64,000 bases of DNA, taken from the NCBI GenBank assembly GCA_028715055.1, contig JAQTLE010000003.1:248001-312000 (forward strand), written 5' to 3'. Of this stretch, positions 34,839 through 44,419 are shown in pieces. The first letter of the stretch is position 1, and each line of letters starts with the position of its first letter. The position numbers were made by a program, and so were the translations under genes. This DNA is from Sulfurovaceae bacterium (lineage in GTDB: Bacteria; Campylobacterota; Campylobacteria; Campylobacterales; Sulfurovaceae). The notes under the pieces are model-generated. The model made no database searches. It was not told the DNA's origin and saw nothing but the letters and a program-made list of their open reading frames with translations.

Positions 34839-36062
34839 CTACAACGCTTTAACGCTATTCATAAATACATCACCTCTTTCTTTGTAGGAGCTGAATTGAT
34901 CCAAGCTCGCTGCTGCAGGAGAAAGTAGAGCTACCGAATCTAAAGTATGGTTTTTGCCAATTTCATGCACTGCATTTGCAACCGTATCACACTTGATAGC
35001 ATTTAATTTATATTTTTTAGATAATTTTAAGAGTTTGTCTTGGTTTGCTCCTACAGTATATATAGTAGGATTGAATGGTTTGATAGCTATGAAAAGCTCA
35101 TCGAGTTCAACTCCCTTGTCATCACCTCCGAGTATGAGATGAAGCGGTTTGTCACCATATACTTTAACTGCTTGGATAGTAGCATCCAGATTAGTAGCTT
35201 TGGAGTCATTTACCCAAAGGCGTCCCTTGGCATCTCTTAACTCTTCTTGACGATGCCCTTCTATAATAAAGGCATTCATGCATTCGTAGTCGATCTCATC
35301 ATACAATACCTTGGTAACTGCAAGTGCAAGTAATGCATCTTGAAGAAATGCGCCTTTGAATCGCAGCTTGGATGCATCTATCCCAAAATAATTTGCCACA
35401 AATTCATTTGTATCATACTCTACTACAAAAGCATTGGTTTTAGGCAACGGCAAACCGGCTGGAACTAAGGCAAGTTCGCCTTCCCTCATCGTGAGAAGAG
35501 GTGCAAGTTTATCAGCAGTGTACCCCGCGGCACTACCATGCCAATCGAGATGATCAGGCGTAATAGGCAACAATAGGTATATATTTGGCGAAGCTGTGTG
35601 TGTGTAGTGAAGCGTAAATGAGCTTGTTTCCAGTACCCAAATAGGGGCGCCTGGATCAAGCTCAGCTAGCGGAGTACCGATATTGCCACCGCTAAGTGCC
35701 CCTCTTTTAGTCAGTAAATGAGTAACCATTTGAGTAGTAGTAGTTTTACCATTGGTGCCACTTATCCATATATTGTATGGCTTGTCTTTCATTTGGCCTA
35801 ATATATAGTCGTATTCGCTTAATAAATATTTGGCGTTAGAGACCAAAGGATGAGACGGCTTGAAACTAGGTGTCATCACTTCCAAGCTGCTAGCATCCGG
35901 GTCGAATAGATGTGATGGTAATATTTGATTGCCACTTTCATCTATATAAGGCTCTTTCGTATTGTCATCAAAAAATGTACATCCACCGCCATGAAGTTTG
36001 GCAATAGCTTTGGTGGTCTTTCCGTATCCAAAAAGGGTAGGTTTTATATTATTATTGTTCAT
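34839..36062 (-). CDS. murD: UDP-N-acetylmuramoylalanine-D-glutamate ligase
   Basis: 407 residues; adds D-glutamate to UDP-MurNAc-Ala in the cytoplasm. The Mur-ligase ATP motif is WISGTNGKTTTTQM (about residues 100-113), HLDWHGSAAGY carries the metal-binding histidine, and VNDSKATNLDAT and GGDDKGVELDEL match the C-terminal domain. It is about 40 residues shorter than E. coli MurD, mostly at the N-terminal domain, as usual in the group. It follows mraY on the same strand across a repeat-containing 226-bp gap. Confidence 0.94.
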   Translation of the reverse strand: MNNNNIKPTLFGYGKTTKAIAKLHGGGCTFFDDNTKEPYIDESGNQILPSHLFDPDASSLEVMTPSFKPSHPLVSNAKYLLSEYDYILGQMKDKPYNIWISGTNGKTTTTQMVTHLLTKRGALSGGNIGTPLAELDPGAPIWVLETSSFTLHYTHTASPNIYLLLPITPDHLDWHGSAAGYTADKLAPLLTMREGELALVPAGLPLPKTNAFVVEYDTNEFVANYFGIDASKLRFKGAFLQDALLALAVTKVLYDEIDYECMNAFIIEGHRQEELRDAKGRLWVNDSKATNLDATIQAVKVYGDKPLHLILGGDDKGVELDELFIAIKPFNPTIYTVGANQDKLLKLSKKYKLNAIKCDTVANAVHEIGKNHTLDSVALLSPAAASLDQFSSYKERGDVFMNSVKAL

Positions 36063-36135
36063 TTTGTTCCTTGATGACTTTTTGATGTTGGAATAATACC
36101 ACCATTGCTATAAAAAATGGAATTTATCGTGTTTA

Positions 36136-36269
36136 GTCATCGCGAACAAAGTGCGGCAATCCGATTTCTTCATGGATTCCGGCTCAAAGTACGGAATGAT
36201 AAAATTTTCGTCATGCTGAATTTAGTTCAGCATCTCTGTTTTAGATCCTGAAACAAGTTCAGGATGACT
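36136..36269. repeat. Repeat cluster between mraY and murD
   Basis: Contains GTCATCGCGAACAAAGTG (also at 32096), a GCTGAATTTAGTTCAGC palindrome (36210-36236) and ATCCTGAAACAAGTTCAGGAT (36244-36264 region). No gene. The elements have separated two cell-wall genes that are adjacent in relatives. Confidence 0.65.
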
Positions 36270-36288
36270 AAAAACACATTTTTTATTT

Positions 36289-37347
36289 TTATCTAATTTT
36301 TAAAGTTATAAGCGCTAAAACATTTGATAAAAATGCTACCATCCAAAAACGAACTATTATCTTGTTTTCTGCCCATTTTTTGAGTTCAAAATGATGATGA
36401 ATTGGGGCCATGAGGAATATTCGTTGACCTCGAAGTTTATAGCTTCCCACTTGCAAAATAACAGAAACAGTTTCGGCAACAAAAACAAGCCCTATCAAAA
36501 GAAGTAAAACTTCACTTTTGCCTAAAATTGCCAAATATGCTATAAAACCGCCGGCAGCCAGACTGCCAGTATCTCCCATAAAGATCTCAGCAGGGTAGCA
36601 GTTGTACCACAAGAACCCTAGCAATGCACCCATAAATGCTCCAATTAATATAGTTACTTCTCCAACTCCGTTTATATGTGGAATGAGAAGATAATGACTA
36701 AGTTCAATATGCCCGGTAGCATATATTATAAATCCTAGAGTAGCAAGCGATATAGTAGATGGTACAGTTGCCAGCCCATCCAATCCATCTGTAAGATTTA
36801 CTGCATTTGTAGTAGCCAAAAATACTATTACCCAAAATGGGATTGACACATAGCTCATATCAAATAATGGGGTTTTTAAAAATGGTATATAAAACTGTGT
36901 AGAAAAATGCATAAAAAATAACAGTCCGACCACCACAAGAGAAACTGCAATTTGAAGTAAAAATTTACCTCTAGGAGTGAGTCCTTCTAGATTGTTGCCT
37001 GACATTACCTTGCCTAAATCGTCTTTCAATCCTATGAAACCGAAACCTATGATGGTTACAAGTCCGCCTAATAGGTATAGATTGGTAAGATTGCCAGCTA
37101 TCAATGTTGCAATTACAGCAGAGATCACGAATACTGCTCCGCCCATGGTCGGGGTATGTTTTTTGCCTTCATGCGCAGGTACATATTTGTTGATAGGTTG
37201 ATTTGCTTTTTTGGCAATTGCCCAACGAATATAGCGAGGCATCAAAAAAAGCGACAATGATAGAGAGAGAAAAAAGGCGATACCGACCCTGACGGTGATA
37301 TAACCAAAAAGTTTAAAAGACAGAAAATGGGCAAGAGCATAAAGCAT
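36289..37347 (-). CDS. mraY: Phospho-N-acetylmuramoyl-pentapeptide transferase
   Basis: 352-residue, ten-helix enzyme that forms lipid I. Conserved cytoplasmic motifs are TPTMGGAVF near residue 70, [35 protein letters not shown] with the catalytic aspartates, [12 protein letters not shown] and the histidine triplet in [12 protein letters not shown]. Length is standard. It is divergent from gpmI, the same order that I recall in Campylobacter. Confidence 0.97.
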   Translation of the reverse strand: MLYALAHFLSFKLFGYITVRVGIAFFLSLSLSLFLMPRYIRWAIAKKANQPINKYVPAHEGKKHTPTMGGAVFVISAVIATLIAGNLTNLYLLGGLVTIIGFGFIGLKDDLGKVMSGNNLEGLTPRGKFLLQIAVSLVVVGLLFFMHFSTQFYIPFLKTPLFDMSYVSIPFWVIVFLATTNAVNLTDGLDGLATVPSTISLATLGFIIYATGHIELSHYLLIPHINGVGEVTILIGAFMGALLGFLWYNCYPAEIFMGDTGSLAAGGFIAYLAILGKSEVLLLLIGLVFVAETVSVILQVGSYKLRGQRIFLMAPIHHHFELKKWAENKIIVRFWMVAFLSNVLALITLKIR

Positions 37348-37528
37348 TTACAAACTTCTTTTGTATGGAATTTTAGGCGTATTTTACTATCATTTTGATA
37401 AAACAAAGATATAAAAATAATAACAATAAAGCTTCATTTTTTTATCTTAAACCATATTTATCAATGAATTTGTTATAATAATATATTAGAGATTATGCAA
37501 TATATTTATATTTCAAAAAAGAGAATTC

Positions 37529-39016
37529 ATGACAGGCCAAAAAACATTACTCATTATTACAGACGGCATAGGGTATAAGCCAACAAGCCAATGCAATGCA
37601 TTTGCAGATGCTACCAAGCCAACATATGATCGGCTTTTTGCTCATGTACCACATACTCTTATTTCTACCCATGGACTTAGCGTAGGATTGCCGGGTGGAC
37701 AAATGGGTAATTCTGAGGTTGGGCATATGACTCTTGGAAGCGGTAGGATCTTGTATCAAGATCTGGTCAAGATTTCCAAAGCGTTAGATGATGGAAGCAT
37801 GGCAAAAAATGAAGTTTTGCTAGAAGTTTTTGCTAAAAGCGATATTATTCATCTTATAGGTCTAATGAGTGATGGTGGTGTGCATTCTCATATAGAACAT
37901 ATCATAGGAGTTGCTAAAATAGCCAAGGCAAACGGGAAAAAAGTATGGCTGCATCTCATTACTGACGGTAGAGATGTAAGTCCTACATCAGCCCAGGAAT
38001 ATTTAGAGCAGGTAGAAGCTATATGTGATGAAAGCATTTCAATAGCCACCATAGGCGGTCGTTTCTATACTATGGATAGGGATAAGAGATGGGATAGGGT
38101 TGAACTTGGTTACAGAGCTATCGTAGAGGCAATACCAAAAACCTCATTTTGTCCAAGTGAATATATCAAGCAGAGTTATGCCAAGGGTGAGAATGATGAG
38201 TTTATAGAGCCTGCAGCATTTGATGAATATAACGGTATGACGGATGGGGATGGCGTTATCATGATGAATTTTCGATCCGATAGAGCAAGAGAAATCACTC
38301 AAGCTCTGGGGGATAGCGGATTTAGCGAGTTTGCTACTAAAGAATTAAAACTTCATATTGCTACTATGACGGCTTATGATGCCTCATTCCCATATCCTAT
38401 AATGTTTCCAAAAGTTAATCCGTATAATACATTGGCCGAGGTTATAAGTCAAGCCGGACTTAGACAGATGCATACTGCTGAAACTGAAAAATATGCTCAT
38501 GTGACTTTTTTCTTTAACGGTGGAGTAGAAGAGCCCATGAAAGGCGAAGACAGGGTACTGATACCAAGTCCGGATGTGCGTACATATGATATGAAGCCTG
38601 AAATGTCTGCTCCGCAGGTAGGAGAGGCCACCAAAAAAGCCATAAATGATGGATATGATTTTGTGGTAGTAAATTTCGCTAATGGCGATATGGTAGGGCA
38701 TACAGGCAATTATGAAGCTGCAAAAGAAGCCGTCCAAGCAGTAGATAAAGAAATAGGCGAGATATTGGATGTCGCTGCAAAAAATAATTATGCAGTGATA
38801 ATCACAAGCGATCATGGTAATTGTGAAGAGATGTGTGACCCGGAAGGACATGTTCTTACCAATCATACGGTCGGAGAAGTGTGGTGCTTTGTGGTAGCAA
38901 ATGGTATTAAAAGCATCGTTAATAATGGTGGGCTGAATAATATAGCCCCTACGGTTTTGAAGCTTATGGGGTTAGAGATTCCAAAAGAGATGGATAAACC
39001 ATTATTGTTGGGGTAG
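37529..39016 (+). CDS. gpmI: 2,3-bisphosphoglycerate-independent phosphoglycerate mutase
   Basis: 495-residue alkaline-phosphatase-superfamily mutase with two manganese ions. D12 in LLIITDGIG and the phosphoserine S62 in [13 protein letters not shown] are visible, followed by [11 protein letters not shown] and the C-terminal ligands in [11 protein letters not shown] and [10 protein letters not shown]. The length is a little under the usual 510. It is divergent from mraY; a repeat cluster follows its stop. Confidence 0.97.
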   Translation: MTGQKTLLIITDGIGYKPTSQCNAFADATKPTYDRLFAHVPHTLISTHGLSVGLPGGQMGNSEVGHMTLGSGRILYQDLVKISKALDDGSMAKNEVLLEVFAKSDIIHLIGLMSDGGVHSHIEHIIGVAKIAKANGKKVWLHLITDGRDVSPTSAQEYLEQVEAICDESISIATIGGRFYTMDRDKRWDRVELGYRAIVEAIPKTSFCPSEYIKQSYAKGENDEFIEPAAFDEYNGMTDGDGVIMMNFRSDRAREITQALGDSGFSEFATKELKLHIATMTAYDASFPYPIMFPKVNPYNTLAEVISQAGLRQMHTAETEKYAHVTFFFNGGVEEPMKGEDRVLIPSPDVRTYDMKPEMSAPQVGEATKKAINDGYDFVVVNFANGDMVGHTGNYEAAKEAVQAVDKEIGEILDVAAKNNYAVIITSDHGNCEEMCDPEGHVLTNHTVGEVWCFVVANGIKSIVNNGGLNNIAPTVLKLMGLEIPKEMDKPLLLG

Positions 39017-39025
39017 GGAAGTTCA

Positions 39026-39187
39026 GTCATCCTGAACTTGTTTCAGGATCTATAAAGAGTTTTTCTTTCACTACTTTTTTAGAAAAAGTAGCACAAAAAG
39101 CGTCATCCTCACGAACCGCTACGCAAGATTTTTGCGGCATATGCTCAAAATCTCGCTGCTTTTCGAACGTTTGGGTGACATTATTTT
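39026..39187 (+). repeat. Family A copy 5 preceded by an ATCCTGAAC palindrome
   Basis: 39026-39051 is the GTCATCCTGAAC/GTTTCAGGATCT palindrome. 39072-39187 is family A with hairpin I CTACTTTTT/AAAAAGTAG and hairpin II AGATTTT/AAAATCT, ending GGGTGACATTATTTT. It fills most of the 282-bp gap after gpmI. Confidence 0.8.
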
Positions 39188-39298
39188 AAATGGATTGTTT
39201 TTTTCATCTTGTGGCGAATCATAAAATTAAGATAAAATCAATAAGGTAATAATTTTTTATGATATGATTTTATAAATGATTTTACGCAAGGACAATCT

Positions 39299-39643
39299 AT
39301 GGAAACAAAAATCAAAGAATCGGTAGCTGTATTGCTAGCACATATCATCAAAAAAGATAAAAGAAGTATATCAAAAGAAGCGCCGTTATTTTGTTCCATA
39401 TTGGGAGCAAATTTTGAATGTAGCCAAAAGGAAGCATCGTCTTTGTTGGAAAATGCTCTAAAGAGCGATTATGATCTAGAAGAGCATTTAGATATTATAA
39501 ATCAGGCTTGCTGCAATGACAAATTAAGTAAAATGCATTTATTGGAACAATTGAATCATATTATATACTCAGATAAGATAACACCACAAGATTATGAAGA
39601 GTTCGAATATATTAAAAATCGTCTGTTTTCTTGCGAAGCATGA
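39299..39643 (+). CDS. Small acidic helical protein, TerB-like
   Basis: 114 residues, all helical, cysteine-containing and soluble. Segments such as ESVAVLLAHIIKKDKR, EEHLDIINQACCNDKLSKMHLLEQLNHIIYSD and DYEEFEYIKNRLF recall the tellurite-resistance TerB/DjlA fold, a helical module found in membrane-stress proteins. The resemblance is weak and I would not assign a function. It precedes fabG by 23 nt on the same strand and is probably co-transcribed with it. Confidence 0.6.
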   Translation: METKIKESVAVLLAHIIKKDKRSISKEAPLFCSILGANFECSQKEASSLLENALKSDYDLEEHLDIINQACCNDKLSKMHLLEQLNHIIYSDKITPQDYEEFEYIKNRLFSCEA

Positions 39644-39666
39644 AATAAAATCAAAAAAGGAGAATT

Positions 39667-40410
39667 ATGAAATTTACGGGTAAAAATGTATTAGTCACAG
39701 GTGCTAGCAGAGGAATAGGAGCAAAAATAGCTATTTCGTTAGCCGGATATGGATTAAAAGTGTGGATAAATTACCGCAGCGGGGAAGCCGGAGCACTTGA
39801 AGTCAAAAAAATTATAGAAGATGCCGGCGGTAAAGCTGAAATCATAGGATTTGATGTAAGTGACGAGATAGCTTTCGTAGAAGGAATCAAACATATTATA
39901 ACAACTGACGGTGAGCTTAGTTATTTAGTAAATAATGCGGGTATTACAAATGACAAATTAGCACTTCGTATGAGCGGCGATGATTTTATGAGTGTAATAG
40001 AAGCCAATCTTAAATCTGCTTTCATAGGATGCAGAGAATCACTTAAAGCTATGAGCAAACAACGTTTTGGAGCAGTGGTAAATATTTCATCCATAGTAGG
40101 CGAGAGTGGAAATGTGGGACAAACTAATTATGCGGCGAGCAAGGGCGGTATGATAGCTATGAACAAGAGTTTTGCACTTGAAGGTGCGAGCAGAGGTATC
40201 AGGTTCAATACCATTACTCCCGGTTTCATAGCTACAGAGATGACTGAGGTGTTAAAAGATGAGATCAAAGCAGCATTTACTGCAAAAATACCATTAGCTA
40301 GATTTGGAGAAGCTTCAGAAGTTGCTGACGCAGTAGCATTTTTGCTAAGCGATCATGCCAGCTATATTACGGGCGAGACACTCAAAGTCAATGGCGGTAT
40401 GTATCTATAA
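39667..40410 (+). CDS. fabG: 3-oxoacyl-ACP reductase FabG
   Basis: 247-residue short-chain dehydrogenase of the fatty-acid elongation cycle. TGASRGIG binds NADPH, NNAG is present, and the Ser-Tyr-Lys triad is in NISSIVGESGNVGQTNYAASKGG. PGFIATEMT and a C-terminal TGETLKVNGGMYL are FabG-typical. AGGAG lies 5 nt upstream of the ATG. The response regulator follows after 15 nt. Confidence 0.95.
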   Translation: MKFTGKNVLVTGASRGIGAKIAISLAGYGLKVWINYRSGEAGALEVKKIIEDAGGKAEIIGFDVSDEIAFVEGIKHIITTDGELSYLVNNAGITNDKLALRMSGDDFMSVIEANLKSAFIGCRESLKAMSKQRFGAVVNISSIVGESGNVGQTNYAASKGGMIAMNKSFALEGASRGIRFNTITPGFIATEMTEVLKDEIKAAFTAKIPLARFGEASEVADAVAFLLSDHASYITGETLKVNGGMYL

Positions 40411-40425
40411 ATTTTAGGAGAAGAC

Positions 40426-41079
40426 ATGCAAGCAAGATTATTATTATTGGAAGATGACAGATTGCTCAATGCAACCCTCAAAGATTTTCTAGAAGATGAA
40501 GGTTTTGGCGTAGATGCTGCATTTGATCCATATAGTGCATTTGATCTGACATACAAAAGAAAGTATGATTGTTATCTTTTGGATGTCAAATTGCCGTATG
40601 AGAGCGGATTTGATATGCTTTCGAAGTTGCGAAACAGCGGGGATATGACACCAGCCATGTTTATAACCTCTAAAAATGATACAGCGTCTTTACAACAAGG
40701 TTTTGACGTAGGAGCTGATGACTATCTTAAAAAACCTATTGATTTGGATGAATTATCATGTCGTGTGCGTGCTCTTCTCAAGCGACAAACCAGGGTTGAA
40801 AAGGTACCTGTAGGTGAATATTATTTTGATATATATAGTAAAAAACTTTTTAATGATAATGAAGAATTGGAGCTTAGTATAAAAGCCGGACAGCTTTTGC
40901 AGCTTTTGCTTGAAGCAAATGGTCGAGTGTTGACATTGGATGAAATCAAATCCGCTCTTTGGAGCAGCGCAAGCGAAGCAAGTGATGGTTCGCTTAGGGT
41001 CTATATCACACAGCTAAAAAAATATTTTGGTGACAGCATCCAAAATATCAGAGGTGTCGGATATTGTTTGGAAAGATAA
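40426..41079 (+). CDS. OmpR-family response regulator (paired)
   Basis: 217 residues: receiver with E9/D10/D11, phosphoacceptor D53 in YLLDVKLP and KKP lysine near residue 105; C-terminal winged helix ending in IRGVGYCLER. The kinase gene at 41064 overlaps its 3' end by 16 nt, so this is a classical cognate pair. It follows fabG by 15 nt in the same apparent operon, an unusual position within fatty-acid genes. Target genes are unknown. Confidence 0.9.
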   Translation: MQARLLLLEDDRLLNATLKDFLEDEGFGVDAAFDPYSAFDLTYKRKYDCYLLDVKLPYESGFDMLSKLRNSGDMTPAMFITSKNDTASLQQGFDVGADDYLKKPIDLDELSCRVRALLKRQTRVEKVPVGEYYFDIYSKKLFNDNEELELSIKAGQLLQLLLEANGRVLTLDEIKSALWSSASEASDGSLRVYITQLKKYFGDSIQNIRGVGYCLER

Positions 41080-41918
41080 AAAAAGAAATAATAATCGCCA
41101 TTGTATTTTTTGAAGCTTTGATGATGTTGCTATGGACTATGTCATATTTTTTTTTGCAATCCTATGGTTTTTCATCTAGTTCATTATGGTTTTCTTTGGT
41201 ATTGATGTTCGCAGCATCAATGATCTTAGGATATATATTTGCATCCTATCTTTTAGAATCAAAATATCAAATGGAACGAAATTTGATATTTATTACAGAT
41301 GAAATAATCCATGAACTTAATATCCCACTAACTACTATCACTGCAAATACAAACATGCTTTCAAAAACAGCACAAACAGATAAAGATAAGGTCAGATTAG
41401 AGCGAATAGAACATGCCACGATCAGATTAAAAAGACTTTATGAATCATTAGTTTATACTATAACAAAAGAGATCACACCGGTACAAAAAGAGGAATTTGA
41501 ACTCTCTAAAGTGATAAAAGAATGCAGTGAACCGTTTTTGGCCCAGGAAAGAAATGAGTTTATATTCGATTTGATGCCGATCAAAGTAATAGCGGATAAA
41601 ATAGGGTTTGAACAGGTTTTAGAAAATATCATATCCAATGCTATGAAGCATTCGCCTATAGATAAACCTATAAATATTGTACTTCGTCCAAATAAACTAG
41701 AAATTATAGATAATGGCGATGGTATGGACGATACTGAAATGCTGCATATATACGAGAGGTACTATCAAGGAGATATTGAGAGCGACGGCAGGGGGATTGG
41801 CCTTGCTGTAGTCAAAAATTATTGTGACAACGAGGGCATAAATATAACAATTTATTCTAAAAAAGGAGAAGGTACAAGAGTGATTTTGGATATTTCTAAA
41901 ATTATTACTCACTCTTAA
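41064..41918 (+). CDS. Compact sensor histidine kinase
   Basis: 284 residues from TTG 41064 (GAGG 9 nt upstream). Two transmembrane helices (about 9-31 and 42-64) are joined by only about ten residues, so there is no periplasmic sensor domain and no HAMP. The H-box is DEIIHELNIPLTTI with H83. The N-box ENIISNAMKHS, DNGDGMDD and GRGIGLAVV complete the ATPase. The architecture is that of intramembrane-sensing kinases that read membrane state. Its operon with fabG suggests, but does not prove, a link to lipid synthesis. Confidence 0.88.
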   Translation: MFGKIKKEIIIAIVFFEALMMLLWTMSYFFLQSYGFSSSSLWFSLVLMFAASMILGYIFASYLLESKYQMERNLIFITDEIIHELNIPLTTITANTNMLSKTAQTDKDKVRLERIEHATIRLKRLYESLVYTITKEITPVQKEEFELSKVIKECSEPFLAQERNEFIFDLMPIKVIADKIGFEQVLENIISNAMKHSPIDKPINIVLRPNKLEIIDNGDGMDDTEMLHIYERYYQGDIESDGRGIGLAVVKNYCDNEGINITIYSKKGEGTRVILDISKIITHS

Positions 41919-41988
41919 TACTAACTTAACATTTGTATGCAATACTTCTCTTACCCCTTTGTAAAAAACGTACCTAAAAGAATAAAAG

Positions 41989-42651
41989 ATGAATAGCCAT
42001 CGCTATATGATTGCTTTTGTCGGTAGTTTATTCATCTATATTTTTTTTGGGATTTTATTTTTCATTATTTCCCATTTTTCATATGATAATGATAATGTTA
42101 TTAAAAAAGAATCGAAATTACATATAATATTAAATTTGAAGCAATTACAGAAATCACAGCCACAAAACAACCCATGCTGCTGTTCAACAAAACCCAAACA
42201 AGAACGACCCAAAACGGTTTCTAAAAATCCAACAGCATTCCAAAAAGCTAAACAAATATCAAAGCCAAAACAAGAAAAATCAGTATCCATAAGCAATAAA
42301 CAAAGTACTTCATTATCAAAACAATACGCAATACCACAAGAAACCTCTGATATTGTAGCTCCAAATAAGATAGACAGTAGCGCATTTGAAGCCATGATAA
42401 AAAATCGTATCATACAAAATAAGTTTTATCCTCTAATTGCAAAAAATGCAGGTATAGAAGGGGTGGTAAATGCATCTTTTGTGATACTTCCGAACGGTAA
42501 TGTTGGCGAGATCAGCGTAAACGGTTCAAATGCACTCAAGAGTGCAGCCAGAGAAGCAATTTACAGAGCATTTCCCATTGATGTGAGGAATTGCCCTGTA
42601 AATTTACCAATTACAATGCATATATCTTTACGTTATTCATTGGTTGAGTAA
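41989..42651 (+). CDS. TonB-like protein with cysteine-triplet linker
   Basis: 220 residues: one N-terminal transmembrane helix (about 8-27), a Lys/Gln/Ser-rich periplasmic linker (about 45-125) and a C-terminal TonB fold (about 130-220) with KNRIIQNKFYPLIAKNAGIEGVVNASFVI and a late IYRAFP. No ExbB or ExbD gene is nearby. The linker contains three consecutive cysteines (PCCCS, near residues 62-64), odd for an oxidising periplasm. The ribosome-binding site is weak. It could energise outer-membrane transport or act in another TonB-fold role. Confidence 0.7.
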   Translation: MNSHRYMIAFVGSLFIYIFFGILFFIISHFSYDNDNVIKKESKLHIILNLKQLQKSQPQNNPCCCSTKPKQERPKTVSKNPTAFQKAKQISKPKQEKSVSISNKQSTSLSKQYAIPQETSDIVAPNKIDSSAFEAMIKNRIIQNKFYPLIAKNAGIEGVVNASFVILPNGNVGEISVNGSNALKSAAREAIYRAFPIDVRNCPVNLPITMHISLRYSLVE

Positions 42652-42829
42652 AATTACTATTATTTATATAATATATTAGTTATTGTAACAATATGCAAAA
42701 GCCCAAAAAGCAGTTTTTAGAAGTATTATTTATTATCTAAAATCAAAAAAGTTATATTTGTATTGCTTAAAAGTTATATTATTTTATTGTGCTTTTCGTT
42801 TTAGTTTGGTGCTTTTATGATTTTTTCGA

Positions 42830-42835
42830 TATACT
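42830..42835 (+). promoter_or_regulatory. -10 hexamer for acpP
   Basis: TATACT, 33 nt upstream of the acpP ATG, in a T-rich stretch. AAGGAG (42859-42864 region) gives a strong ribosome-binding site, as expected for abundant ACP. Confidence 0.4.
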
Positions 42836-42868
42836 TCTGCGTATTATTTAATTATCAAGGAGTATCAA

Positions 42869-43099
42869 ATGGCATTATTTGATGAAGTAAAAGACGTAGT
42901 TGTAGAGCAACTAAATGTTAGTCCAGATGAAGTAAAAGAAGAATCTAGATTCGTAGAAGATCTTGGTGCTGACAGTTTAGATGTTGTTGAGTTGGTTATG
43001 GCTCTTGAGGAAAAATTCGATATCGAAATTCCAGACGATCAAGCAGAAAAAATTGCAACTGTTGGTGATGCAATCAACTTTATCAATAATAACAAATAA
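42869..43099 (+). CDS. acpP: Acyl carrier protein
   Basis: 76 residues, strongly acidic. S36 in [20 protein letters not shown] is the phosphopantetheine attachment site, and the family length is exactly matched. It carries acyl chains for FabF, FabG and probably for the OlsF-like acyltransferase in the phosphate island. fabF follows after 99 nt; a C4/G4 hairpin at 43112-43126 lies between them and may lower readthrough. Confidence 0.97.
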   Translation: MALFDEVKDVVVEQLNVSPDEVKEESRFVEDLGADSLDVVELVMALEEKFDIEIPDDQAEKIATVGDAINFINNNK

Positions 43100-43198
43100 G
43101 ACATCGAAATGCCCCTTTGAATGGGGGGGATTGAATTGGCTTATGTAAAAAGTTTTTTTATTTTTTATATTAGCCAGAGCAAAGAATGAGGAGAAATC

Positions 43199-44410
43199 GT
43201 GAAACGAGTAGTAGTAACAGGTCTAGGTATGATAAACAGCTTAGGACATGACAAAGAGAGTTCTTTTGAAGCAATTGTAGCTGGTAAATGTGGTATTAAA
43301 ACAATAGAGCTTTTTGATCCTACTGAGCAATCAGTTCGTATAGCAGGTGAAGTTGTAGGATTTGATCCAAATGAAGTAATGGATCCAAAAGAAGTTAAAA
43401 AAGCAGATAGATTTATCCATCTTGGCATAAAAGCAGCCAAAGAAGCTATGGCTGATGCAGCATTTACAGATGAGTATGATGGTGAGAGATTTGGTATTTC
43501 ATCTGCTTCAGGCATAGGCGGACTTCCTAATATAGAGAAAAATTCACTTGTTTGCGAAGAAAAAGGCCCTCGTAGAATTTCTCCATTTTTTATACCATCG
43601 GCACTTGTAAATATGCTTGGCGGGTTTATATCAATAGATCATGGATTAAAAGGGCCAAATCTTTCATCTGTTACAGCATGTGCGGCCGGTACTCACGCTA
43701 TCAATGAAGCAGCGAAAACTATTATGATAGGTGGAGCGGATAGAATGTTGGTAGTTGGCGCAGAATCTGCGATTTGTCCTGTAGGAATAGGCGGATTTGC
43801 ATCTATGAAAGCACTTAGTACAAACAATGAAAATCCACAACAATCTTCTAGACCGTTTGATGCGGATAGAAATGGATTCGTAATGGGTGAGGGCGCTGGT
43901 GCATTAGTTCTTGAAGAGTATGAAGCTGCAGTAGCAAGAGGAGCTAAAATCTATGGAGAGATCATAGGTTTTGGCGAAAGCGGAGATGCAAATCACATTA
44001 CTACGCCAATTGTAGATGGTCCGACACGTGCTATCAAAGCAGCAATGTCAATGGCAGGTAATCCAAAAGTAGATTACATCAATGCACACGGCACTAGCAC
44101 TCCAGCTAATGATAAAAACGAGACAGCTGCTATCAAAAATGCATTTGGTTCTAATGTTCCAGCAGTTAGTTCTACAAAAGGTCAAATAGGCCATTGCCTT
44201 GGTGCTGCAGGGTCTATCGAAGCTGTAATAACTCTTATGGCCATGAGAGACAGTATTTTGCCTCCAACTATCAATTATACTACACCTGATCCGGATTGTG
44301 ATTTGGATTATGTTCCTAACGAGGCAAGAAAAGCAAATATAGATGTTGCTATGAGCAATTCATTTGGCTTCGGCGGTACTAACGGCGTTGTTATTTTTAA
44401 AAAGATTTAA
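43199..44410 (+). CDS. fabF: 3-oxoacyl-ACP synthase II
   Basis: 403-residue elongating condensing enzyme. The catalytic cysteine is in TACAAGTHAI (about residue 163), the two histidines are in NAHGTSTPANDKNE and GQIGHCLGAAGS, and the C-terminal NSFGFGGTNG is present. Start is GTG 43199 with GAGGAG 5 nt upstream; no closer ATG. accA follows after 9 nt, so acpP-fabF-accA form a fatty-acid cluster. Confidence 0.97.
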   Translation: MKRVVVTGLGMINSLGHDKESSFEAIVAGKCGIKTIELFDPTEQSVRIAGEVVGFDPNEVMDPKEVKKADRFIHLGIKAAKEAMADAAFTDEYDGERFGISSASGIGGLPNIEKNSLVCEEKGPRRISPFFIPSALVNMLGGFISIDHGLKGPNLSSVTACAAGTHAINEAAKTIMIGGADRMLVVGAESAICPVGIGGFASMKALSTNNENPQQSSRPFDADRNGFVMGEGAGALVLEEYEAAVARGAKIYGEIIGFGESGDANHITTPIVDGPTRAIKAAMSMAGNPKVDYINAHGTSTPANDKNETAAIKNAFGSNVPAVSSTKGQIGHCLGAAGSIEAVITLMAMRDSILPPTINYTTPDPDCDLDYVPNEARKANIDVAMSNSFGFGGTNGVVIFKKI

Positions 44411-44419
44411 GGATTTCTT

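Noticed and set aside
43112-43126. C4/G4 hairpin after acpP as a terminator
   Set aside because: Only four base pairs and no T-run directly after; at most an attenuator, so not listed as a feature.
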